This document shows, piece after piece, positions 14,559 to 20,670 of a DNA stretch of 20,670 nucleotides. The translations under genes and the position numbers were made by a program. The notes beneath the pieces are model-generated. The model was not told where the DNA came from. It ran no database searches and was given only the letters and a program-made list of their open reading frames with translations. The first letter of the stretch is position 1. The number at the start of each line of letters is the position of its first letter. Source of the DNA: Nostoc sp. GT001 (lineage in GTDB: Bacteria; Cyanobacteriota; Cyanobacteriia; Cyanobacteriales; Nostocaceae); contig NZ_JAUDRJ010000003.1 of the NCBI RefSeq assembly GCF_030382115.1, positions 4,901,768-4,922,437 on the forward strand, in the 5' to 3' direction.

Positions 14559-15931
14559 CTACTTTTTGATTTTGAGACTCTTCAAATATTCTTCTGGCTT
14601 TTCAGGGTCAAATTTGATGCCATCAAAAAACTCTTCTACACCACGGGATGTATTTGTGGGAATATCAGCAGTAGCAATTCCAGCTTCTTTTGCAGCTTCT
14701 TTCCAAATATCTTCGCGGTTGACTTTGTTGATAAGTTCTTTAGCCTTAGCAGCATTATTGTCAATGTAATCTTTTGGTAAAAATCCCCAACGAACATTTT
14801 CAGTGATGAACCATAAATCATGACTCTTATATGGATAGGAAACACTGCCTTTCTCATCTTTCCAGTAGTAAGCAGCCATTGATTTATCATCAATTTTGCG
14901 ACCATCACCCATGTCATACTTCCCTTGGTATGGATCAGCCAGGATTTCGGGTGAAGAAAGATTGAAATAATTTCGTCCAGCCAGAATTTGAGCCGCTTCT
15001 TTGCGATTATCAAAATTATCTAACCACTGTTGGGCTTCCATAATTCCTTTTAAAATTGCTTTGGTAGCCTTGGGATTTTTATCAACCCAATCGCCTCTCA
15101 TGGCTAGATATTCTTCAGGATGATTTTTCCAAATTTCTGCGGTTAATGCTGCTACGTAGCCAATTTTGTCTTGAACCAGGCGATAAGGCCAGGATCTCCT
15201 GTACTAAAGGCATCCATTGTTCCGGTTTTCATGTTGGCTACAGTTTGCGCTGCTGGTACTGTGAGCAGCTTGACATCTGCATCCGGGTCTAAGCCACCTG
15301 CTGCTAACCAGTAGCGAATCCATAAATCTTGGTTGACGTGGGGAAAGGTAAATGCAGCTGTGAAGGGGGTTGAAGATTTTAATTCCGTGAATAGGGACTT
15401 AGCGCTGGCGAGTTGTAAGCTAATACCTTTGCCTTGATGCTTGCTGGCGATCGCAATTCCATTTCCATGCGTAATTAATTGACATAATACATACATGGGA
15501 ATTTTTTGATTGCCCTTGGTAATTAAACCTTCTGTAATTAAATGTGGCATTGGCATCTGCCATTGACCGCCATCTATCCCACCACCGGCAGAACCAATTT
15601 CTACGTTGTCTCTAGCTGCACCCCAAGAAGCTTGTTTGGAAAGGTCAACATTAGTCATCCCATACTTTGCAAAAAAGCCTTTTTCTTTAGCAATAATTAA
15701 AGGAGCCGCTTCTACAATGGGGATATATCCCAGCTTGACTGTAGTAGTTTCTGGTGTTTGTTCGGGACTAATATTAGCAACCGTTTGAGCAGTTGGCTGT
15801 ACTTGAGTGCTTCCACCAGTTAGGTTTTCAGGAGGATTACCCAAACAGCCTTTGAGGAATACAGCACCCGCAGATGCTCCGGCTGTGAAGATAAATTTGC
15901 GGCGAGAAATTTGATTAAAAAATTCTGTCAT
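14559..15931 (-). pseudogene. cmpA: CmpA, bicarbonate-binding lipoprotein, frameshifted as sequenced
   Basis: The gene is split in two frames: 15931 to about 15191 encodes the first 247 residues, and from about 15190 to 14559 a second frame gives the rest. In the expected [15 protein letters not shown], one base is missing in the TGG codon (CCTGG for CCTTGG), so the first frame ends at 15152. Restored, the protein is 457 aa. The N-terminus has a Tat motif SRRKF (9-13) and a lipobox LKGC with Cys29. AGGAG precedes the start. The binding site reads [10 protein letters not shown] and HPEEYLA, as in CmpA (Gln and Glu), where NrtA has His and Lys (HPEK). It should be the high-affinity bicarbonate receptor feeding CmpB. 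A sequencing error is the main alternative to real inactivation. Confidence 0.8.
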
Positions 15932-16450
15932 AAATATCTCCTGAAAACGTGAATGTTATTTTTTATAGCTATGACAATTTAGGCAAAAAACCTTGTGTTT
16001 CTTGCATTATTAATGATTAATCAAGCTATATTTGACCAAGCGATCGCAGCCATCTCATAAATGAAATAGCTACCTATATTAAGAACTCGGTTAAATTATT
16101 GGCTCTGCTTTTATAGTGTGATGCAGAGGTGTCATTCACCTTGTTGAAATCAGTTTACAGCTTTTGAAGCCGAAATTGTTAACTTGGAGTGGAGATTATT
16201 AAACAAATATTAGATTGGATGTATAAGTAAAAATTTATCTATTATCCTCAACTATAAAAATAATTTTTAATATATCAACTCTTATTTATGAAGACTATTA
16301 TGTTTACTTTATGATTTACTGTCTCGGTTTATTTTCTAACTTAATTTTAGTCGTAATGTGTCATATATAAGTTTTCATTTATCATGACTATTATGTTGAG
16401 ACTATGATTTATGTAGCAATACTATTTGATTTGGAAACACCGAGAGGCTC
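15932..16450. promoter_or_regulatory. AT-rich upstream region of the cmp operon
   Basis: About 520 bases with no gene. TTA-N8-TAA at 16007-16020, roughly 75 bases before the cmpA start, fits the loose pattern (TTA-N7/8-TAA) reported for the LysR-type regulator CmpR, but it is a low-information motif in AT-rich DNA. No divergent cmpR gene is present. One HIP1 site lies near 16041. Two 34-base direct repeats lie further upstream, at 16285-16318 and 16378-16411. Confidence 0.35.
16285..16411. repeat. Pair of 34-bp imperfect direct repeats
   Basis: 16285-16318 and 16378-16411 match at 28 of 34 positions and share GACTATTATGTT and TATGATTTA. They are 93 bases apart, start to start, and unlike the palindrome families elsewhere. 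Function is unknown; protein-binding sites or a decayed duplication are both possible. Confidence 0.6.
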
Positions 16451-16483
16451 AGATCCCCGACTTTTTCAAGAAGTCGGGGATCT
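16451..16483. repeat. AGATCCCC palindrome family, copy 2
   Basis: AGATCCCCGACTT and AAGTCGGGGATCT form a 13-bp stem with a 7-base loop, preceded by CGAGAGGCTC as in the inverted copy at 6385. Confidence 0.75.
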
Positions 16484-16571
16484 TGTTGTTCGTAACTCCT
16501 CTACGGATTGCTATGTCATGTCCAGATAATTAGTTAGGGATCTGCGGGTTAATAGTGTCCCAGCCAGGAGG

Positions 16572-16616
16572 GTTTCGACACTTCGACTGCGCTCAGTGCA
16601 GTCGAAGTGTCGAAAC
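16572..16616. repeat. Perfect 19-bp-stem hairpin downstream of argJ
   Basis: GTTTCGACACTTCGACTGC at 16572-16590 and its exact complement at 16598-16616 enclose a 7-base loop. It lies 78 bases beyond the argJ stop and has no U-tract. TTCGACTGCGCTCAGTGCAGTCGAA-type palindromes are common in Nostoc. It may end or protect the argJ transcript. Confidence 0.75.
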
Positions 16617-16693
16617 TCGGTTTATTGGTACTTTATTTTCACGCAAGTCCCTTAGTTATGATTGTCTCAACTTAGCAAACAGCTGTGAGTAGC

Positions 16694-17935
16694 TCATGTA
16701 GTGTATTCGGCGTTAATCTTCACGTAGTCATAACTCAAATCACAACCCCAGGCTTTACCCACACCATAACCATTGCCAACGTTAACGGAGATTAACACCG
16801 TATCCTGTTGGAGATAAGCACCCACCGATGCTTTTTTCAAATAAGCACTTGCTGCTGCACGGTCAAATTGTAGAGGTTGCCCATTTTCTAACATTAAGAA
16901 ATCCCCTAGCTTAATTTGCAGGTTTTCTTGCTCAAATGCCACACCTGCACGTCCGGCGGCGGCGGCGATGCGTCCCCAATTTGGATCGCGTCCAAAGATT
17001 GCAGATTTAACTAAGGATGAACCTACGATGGTTTTGGCTATTTGTCGGGCTGAGAGTTCATCATGAGCGCCAGTCACTTCCACTTCAATTAGACAGGTTG
17101 CACCTTCTCCATCACGAGCGATCGCTTTGGCTAAATGCTGGCAAACTGCTGTTAACATCGCCTCTAATTTCTCTGCTTCTGCACCCCATTCTATAATTGC
17201 TGGGGTGCGAGATTGACCGTTTGCCAAGGCAATTAAGCTGTCGTTGGTGCTGGTATCACCATCCACAGTGATGGAATTAAAGCTTCTATCAGCTGCCCTT
17301 GCTAACATCTGTTGCCAAAGGTGAGGCGAAACCACAGCATCACAAGTAACAAATGCCAGCATGGTTGCCATGTTGGGGTGAATCATACCGGAACCTTTGG
17401 CAATACCACCAATTCGTACTGGGCGATCACTTATAGTTGTCTCTAGGGCAATGGATTTTGTTACCAAGTCTGTAGTGATAATCGCTCCGGCGGCGGCATC
17501 TGAGCCTGTTTCTGATAGTGCTGCTACTACTTTGGGAATCCCGCTTCGCAAAGCATCCATCTTAATTCTTTGACCAATCACACCAGTGGAAGCCAATAAT
17601 ATAGATTCAGATGGAATGTTTAATGCTTGACCTACTGCCAGAGCAGATTCTAAGGTATCAAGGTAGCCTTGAGTCCCTGTAGCGGCGTTTGCTTGTCCGG
17701 CGTTGCAGAGGATGGCACGAGCGCTCTGTTTGGCTTGCAAGCGTTGGCGACAATATTCTACGCAGGCAGCTTTCACTTGGCTGGTGGTGAACACACCCGC
17801 TGCGATCGCTTCTACTTCTGAGAATATCAAAGCTAAATCTGGCAACCCCGAAGGTTTCAATCCTGCGGTAATTCCCGCAGCCTGATACCCCCTTGGTGCT
17901 GTGATACCACCTGTTATTTCTTGCCAATCTGCCAT
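16694..17935 (-). CDS. argJ: ArgJ, bifunctional glutamate N-acetyltransferase / ornithine acetyltransferase
   Basis: This 413-aa cytoplasmic enzyme of the cyclic arginine pathway moves acetyl from N-acetylornithine to glutamate. In bifunctional members it also uses acetyl-CoA. The self-cleavage site is intact: HPNMATMLAF, with Thr191 as the N-terminal nucleophile of the beta chain after cleavage at Ala190-Thr191. Other conserved parts are TSQVKAACVEYCR, CNAGQANAATG, STGVIGQ, TVDGDTSTND and GRDPNWGRIAAAAGRAG. Length is normal. The start is backed by GGAAGAAG just upstream. It stands alone, with no other arg gene nearby. Whether it is bifunctional cannot be read from sequence. Confidence 0.95.
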   Translation of the reverse strand: MADWQEITGGITAPRGYQAAGITAGLKPSGLPDLALIFSEVEAIAAGVFTTSQVKAACVEYCRQRLQAKQSARAILCNAGQANAATGTQGYLDTLESALAVGQALNIPSESILLASTGVIGQRIKMDALRSGIPKVVAALSETGSDAAAGAIITTDLVTKSIALETTISDRPVRIGGIAKGSGMIHPNMATMLAFVTCDAVVSPHLWQQMLARAADRSFNSITVDGDTSTNDSLIALANGQSRTPAIIEWGAEAEKLEAMLTAVCQHLAKAIARDGEGATCLIEVEVTGAHDELSARQIAKTIVGSSLVKSAIFGRDPNWGRIAAAAGRAGVAFEQENLQIKLGDFLMLENGQPLQFDRAAASAYLKKASVGAYLQQDTVLISVNVGNGYGVGKAWGCDLSYDYVKINAEYTT

Positions 17936-18000
17936 TCTTCTTCCTTACAACTATCAGGTTGGATAGGTCAATTTGTGCTTTACAAAAGTGCTGAGTTAGG

Positions 18001-18022
18001 AGAGACGCGATTAATCGCGTCT
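18001..18022. repeat. GACGCGATTAATCGCGTC palindrome family, copy 3
   Basis: AGAGACGCGATTAATCGCGTCTGT contains the 20-base palindrome AGACGCGATTAATCGCGTCT, 65 bases upstream of the argJ start. It could affect argJ expression as a leader hairpin. Confidence 0.7.
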
Positions 18023-18144
18023 GTACAGGAGTTAGGAGTTATTAGTTTTTCCTTACTTCCCCAGTCCCTTTTATTTGCTGATGGCAATAATAATGCACCA
18101 GTTAGCGATTGGCATAATTGTTTTTACCTTTCTTATGACGAAAA

Positions 18145-18209
18145 ACCAAAACAAAAAAGGAGAGCCACTTGGGTCACTCTCTATATCGTTAGGATACATC
18201 TACTTACTA
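18145..18209 (-). ncRNA. Candidate small RNA / terminator unit, copy B
   Basis: On the minus strand, TAGTAAGTAGATGTATCCTA is followed by GAGAG-loop-CTCTC and CTTTTTTGTTTTGG, an intrinsic terminator. It aligns along its length with copy A (18300-18361), with about a quarter of positions changed but the stem and U-tract kept. No promoter is evident for this copy, so it may be a decayed duplicate or a second terminator. It lies between gatB and argJ, both on this strand. Confidence 0.45.
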
Positions 18210-18299
18210 ATCTCTCTGATTTACTTTTTAAGGGTTAATACTTATTTATTGAGATTATTTCTAAAAATTTTTGAGGTTTATCCGTAAATACCACGAAAA

Positions 18300-18361
18300 T
18301 AAAATAAAAAAGAGAGCTACTTAGGCAGCTCTCCAGATCATCAGGGTGCATCTACTTACCA
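18300..18361 (-). ncRNA. Candidate small RNA / terminator unit, copy A
   Basis: On the minus strand, a roughly 55-60-base unit starts TGGTAAGTAGATGCACCCTG. It ends in stem GAGAGCT-loop-AGCTCTC followed by TTTTTTATTTTATTTT, a good intrinsic terminator. Upstream, GTGACA and GATATG are separated by 17 bases (about 18366-18394) and would put a start near 18360. This can be an independent small RNA gene or simply the 3' end of the gatB mRNA (stop 254 bases upstream). A diverged second copy lies 152 bases downstream. Confidence 0.5.
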
Positions 18362-18508
18362 CAGCATATCATTTTACGTATGAGGGTTGTCACCAGTTTT
18401 TATATGAAGATTGTGTGAAGCAAGACCGGGAAAATACTTAGTTGGGGAATTGGGAATTGGTTATTTCCCCTCTGCTCCCTCACCCAGCAAAGTTGGCTTG
18501 ACAGAGTA

Positions 18509-18618
18509 CTAGTGGTCTATCGCAAAAGTTTTAAGAGGTTAGTGGTGTTCAGATCCCCGACTTCTTGAAGAAGTCGGGGATCTAGCAGCCCCGCAAAATT
18601 AATGCGATGAACCACTAG
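18509..18618. mobile_element. 110-bp MITE-like element overlapping the gatB stop
   Basis: The ends, CTAGTGGTCTATCGCA (18509-18524) and the complement of TGCGATGAACCACTAG (18603-18618), match at 14 of 16 positions, with weaker pairing further in (AAAAGTTTT against AATTAATTTTG). CTAG at both ends suggests insertion at a TA or CTAG target, as for IS630/Tc1-type elements. The AGATCCCC palindrome (18551-18583) is nested at its centre. It has no coding capacity. Its outer TAG serves as the gatB stop codon. Confidence 0.7.
18551..18583. repeat. AGATCCCC palindrome family, copy 3
   Basis: AGATCCCCGACTTCTTGAAGAAGTCGGGGATCT is a perfect 33-base palindrome (16-bp arms around one base). It lies inside the MITE-like element and 32 bases past the gatB stop, where it would form a strong RNA hairpin. 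Confidence 0.8.
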
Positions 18619-20090
18619 GCGTTCAGTTTTTTCTCGACCAATTCGTTAGTCAGCTTAGGATCGGCACGTTTATCTGTCTTTTTGAGAACTTGTCCAACAA
18701 AGAAGCCTTTGAGGTTAGTGTTACCGTTGCGATACTTTTCTAATTCTTTGGGATTGGCGGCTATGACTTCATCAACAATGGGTTCTAGTACACTAGGATC
18801 GGTGATTAACTCAAGACCTGCAAAGGCTTTCTCAGGAGAAATACCACTAAGCAAATCTGGCAACTTTTGTTTAGCTTGAGCATTGCTAATTTTGCCCGTT
18901 TCAATGCGAGTGATAATATCTGCTAAATTGGTTGGAGTCAGTCCGATTTGAGTAATAGTGAGTTTTTGCTTATTGAGGTGTGCTGCAATATCTTGAGTAA
19001 TCCAGTTGGCAGCAGCTTTGGGATTTGCTCCAGATGCGATCGCAGTTTCAAAATATTCGGCGATTGAACGATCTTCTGTCAGCACTCGCGCATCGTAAGG
19101 GGAAAGCCCCAACTCACTTTCATAATGATGGCGTTTTTGGGCTGGTAGTTCTGGTAGTTCGCTACGCCATTGCTCTAATTGTGCATTTGACACCTCAATT
19201 GGTGCTAAATCTGGTTCTGGGAAGTAGCGGTAATCGCTAGAACCTTCTTTCACCCGCATACTACTTGTGCATTGTGCGCCTTCTTGCCACAGCCGAGTTT
19301 CTTGGATGATGCGATCGCCTGCTTCGATGGCGGCAATTTGGCGTTCAATTTCGTAGTCAATCGCCCGTTGGATGGCGCTGAAGGAGTTCATGTTTTTAAT
19401 TTCTACCTTGGTGCCAAATTCCTTTCGTCCCACTGGACGCACAGAAATGTTGACATCGCACCGCAGAGATCCTTGTTCCATATTGCCGTCACTCACGCCG
19501 AGATACCGGACAATCCGACGCAATTCTTCGGCATATTCAGCAGCTTCTAGTCCAGAACGCAGATCGGGTTCGGAAACAATTTCTACTAATGGGATACCTG
19601 CGCGATTGTAGTCTACCAAAGAATAGGAAGAACCGGAGAGGCGATCGCTACCTGCGTGTACCAATTTTCCCGCATCTTCTTCCATGTGCAGACGCGTAAT
19701 ACCAATGCGTTTGCGAATCGGATTACCCTCAGCATCTACCAACTCAATTTCTAACCAACCATGTTCTGCGATCGGTAGATCGTATTGAGAAATTTGGTAA
19801 TTTTTCGGTAAATCTGGATAAAAATACTGCTTACGATCAAATTTGCTATATTTAGCGATTTGACAATTTAGTGCTAAACCAGCTTTGACTGCGTATTCTA
19901 ATACTTTTTCATTGAGTACAGGTAAAACCCCAGGTAAACCCATACAAACCGGGTCAATGTTAGTATTGGGGTCAGAGCCGAATGCCGTAGAGCTATTAGA
20001 GAAAATCTTGGTATTGGTACTCAGTTGACAATGGGTTTCTAAACCAATAATCGCTTCATACTCAGTTTTTACGGTCGTCGCAGTGGTCAT
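18615..20090 (-). CDS. gatB: GatB, Asp-tRNA(Asn)/Glu-tRNA(Gln) amidotransferase subunit B
   Basis: The 491-aa protein begins with EAIIGLETHCQLSTNTKIFS, the GatB/GatE signature region. It continues with FDRKQYFYPDLPKNYQISQY, RLHMEEDAGK, VDYNRAGIPLVEIVSEPD and GSLRCDVNISVRP (kinase/tRNA-binding core, about 1-300). A C-terminal YqeY-like helical domain (about 345-491) ends in ELVEKKLNA. With GatA and GatC it amidates misacylated Glu-tRNA(Gln), the usual cyanobacterial route to Gln-tRNA. gatA and gatC are not adjacent, as is usual in cyanobacteria. Length is normal. The TAG stop coincides with the end of a MITE-like element. Confidence 0.97.
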   Translation of the reverse strand: MTTATTVKTEYEAIIGLETHCQLSTNTKIFSNSSTAFGSDPNTNIDPVCMGLPGVLPVLNEKVLEYAVKAGLALNCQIAKYSKFDRKQYFYPDLPKNYQISQYDLPIAEHGWLEIELVDAEGNPIRKRIGITRLHMEEDAGKLVHAGSDRLSGSSYSLVDYNRAGIPLVEIVSEPDLRSGLEAAEYAEELRRIVRYLGVSDGNMEQGSLRCDVNISVRPVGRKEFGTKVEIKNMNSFSAIQRAIDYEIERQIAAIEAGDRIIQETRLWQEGAQCTSSMRVKEGSSDYRYFPEPDLAPIEVSNAQLEQWRSELPELPAQKRHHYESELGLSPYDARVLTEDRSIAEYFETAIASGANPKAAANWITQDIAAHLNKQKLTITQIGLTPTNLADIITRIETGKISNAQAKQKLPDLLSGISPEKAFAGLELITDPSVLEPIVDEVIAANPKELEKYRNGNTNLKGFFVGQVLKKTDKRADPKLTNELVEKKLNA

Positions 20091-20128
20091 AATATCAATA
20101 ATTTGGGCATAATCCTTGTAGTGGTACT

Positions 20129-20134
20129 ATTGTA
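20129..20134 (-). promoter_or_regulatory. Possible -10 box for gatB
   Basis: On the minus strand TACAAT lies about 40 bases before the gatB ATG. No good -35 hexamer is found 16-18 bases upstream, so this is tentative. Confidence 0.3.
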
Positions 20135-20219
20135 GCGGCGTATTGAGTTGCTCAGAAGACGGTTATTTGGGTGAGCAATGCTTACCTTTTGAGCTTGAAA
20201 AGGGAGATGCACATCTAAG

Positions 20220-20441
20220 GTGAAGAAAATCTTAATCATTGGTTCTGGAGGTGCTGGTAAATCTACCCTAGCCCGTGAACTCGGAACCATCTTAGGTTTA
20301 GAAGTGATTCACTTGGATGCTTGGTACTGGAATCCTGGTTGGGTTGAGACTCCAAAAACTGAATGGCAAAGCATAATCCAAGACCTAACCCTACGAGAAT
20401 CTTGGATTATGGATGGTAACTATGGCGGTACTCTCGAATGA
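20220..20441 (+). pseudogene. Truncated adenylate-kinase-like / FlaR-type P-loop protein
   Basis: The 73-codon frame starts at GTG after AAGGGAG. It encodes the N-terminal part of an AAA-type small kinase (annotated as DNA topology modulation protein FlaR or adenylate kinase): KKILIIGSGGAGKSTLAREL with Walker A GSGGAGKS, then EVIHLDAWYWNPGWVETPKTEW and WIMDGNYGGTLE. Full-length relatives are about 170-180 aa; the lid and C-terminal part are gone. The stop falls just after GNYGGTLE, where relatives continue into a 'xDTIIFLD'-like strand. A PIN-domain gene begins 14 bases later. It is likely non-functional, cut by a deletion or by replacement of its 3' end. Confidence 0.75.
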
Positions 20442-20454
20442 AAATTAGACAAGT

Positions 20455-20670
20455 ATGAAAGATTTGATTGCTTCCCTTGTTCGTCGTTATTGCCAAAAAG
20501 GGATTTTAATTGATACAAATATCCTGCTTCTCTTTTTAGTTGGGAGTGTCAATCAAGAACGAATAACTAAATTTAATCGAACCCAGCAATTTATACAAGA
20601 AGATTATGAGCTTCTGCTAGAATTTATTGCATACTTTCAAAAGCTTGTAACAACTCCGAATATTCTGACA
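20455..20670 (+). CDS. PIN-domain protein, 5' part (runs off the window)
   Basis: Seventy-two codons from ATG to the window end without a stop. KGILIDTNILLLFLVGSVNQ carries the first conserved PIN Asp in DTN, the metal-binding residue of this Mg-dependent ribonuclease fold. An acidic helix, IQEDYELLLEFIAYFQKL, follows, then TTPNILT, where PIN proteins have a second conserved position (T/S-x-x-I/V-L/x-x-E). VapC-type toxins share this fold. No antitoxin gene is upstream, since a truncated kinase remnant occupies that place, so it may be a solitary PIN protein or have its partner downstream. There is no good ribosome-binding site. Confidence 0.7.
   Translation, partial: MKDLIASLVRRYCQKGILIDTNILLLFLVGSVNQERITKFNRTQQFIQEDYELLLEFIAYFQKLVTTPNILT

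Noticed and set aside
14636..15013. 125-codon minus-strand frame
   Set aside because: It is a shadow of the cmpA 3' portion in another frame.
10527..15931. Nitrate transporter nrtABCD
   Set aside because: Family similarity fits, but HPEE and NQD in the binding protein, and the lack of nirA/narB neighbours, favour cmp. It is kept as the alternative.
17921..18238. 105-codon plus-strand frame upstream of argJ
   Set aside because: It runs through a palindrome and the terminator unit, overlaps the argJ start and has no protein-like pattern.
1..20670. CRISPR array
   Set aside because: No regularly spaced repeats with unique spacers; the repeats seen are heptamer tracts or dispersed palindromes.

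Overview
The window is chromosomal DNA from a filamentous, heterocyst-forming cyanobacterium of the Nostoc/Anabaena group. The evidence is many copies of the HIP1 octamer GCGATCGC, short heptanucleotide tandem repeats and several families of interspersed palindromes typical of these genomes, and a complete fraC-fraD-fraE cluster, which belongs to filamentous heterocyst formers. No rRNA, tRNA, CRISPR array or intact insertion sequence was seen.

Layout. (1) 137-2648, minus strand: fraC, fraD, fraE, encoding cell-cell junction and filament-integrity membrane proteins. (2) 3029-4165, plus: a tandem-duplicated BtuR/CobO-type P-loop protein, followed directly by a 58-codon remnant of an ImmA/IrrE-type gene. 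(3) 4398-6257, minus: an intact response-regulator/diguanylate cyclase whose start overlaps the stop of a decayed hybrid histidine kinase (partial receiver plus Hpt), broken by a one-base deletion and a 109-bp miniature inverted-repeat element. (4) 6656-9036: a 78-aa protein (minus), an AT-rich stand-alone cyanophycin-synthetase-like ATP-grasp gene (plus) and a 116-aa protein (minus). (5) 9037-9868: a gene-poor stretch with a near-perfect CIRCE operator but no chaperonin gene, ending in a strong terminator. (6) 9869-10348, minus: a YbjN-family protein. (7) 10527-15931, minus: a four-gene ABC transporter operon of the nitrate/bicarbonate family. Binding-site residues and the absence of nirA/narB favour bicarbonate (cmpABCD) over nitrate (nrtABCD). 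cmpA carries a one-base frameshift. (8) 16694-17935, minus: argJ. (9) 18615-20090, minus: gatB, whose stop codon lies in the end of another miniature inverted-repeat element. Between gatB and argJ are two diverged copies of a terminator-bearing unit that look like small-RNA genes. (10) 20220-20670, plus: a truncated P-loop kinase remnant followed by the start of a PIN-domain gene that runs off the window.

How the parts relate. The fra cluster serves filament integrity and exchange between cells. The cmp operon would supply inorganic carbon at the plasma membrane, and argJ and gatB are housekeeping genes. Three or four genes are broken (the hybrid kinase, the ImmA-like fragment, the P-loop kinase and cmpA as sequenced). 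Miniature elements or palindromes lie at several junctions, so small repeat elements and small deletions appear to have shaped this region. The items most worth checking are the twin small-RNA candidates, the chaperonin-less CIRCE, the lone ATP-grasp ligase and the cmpA frameshift.
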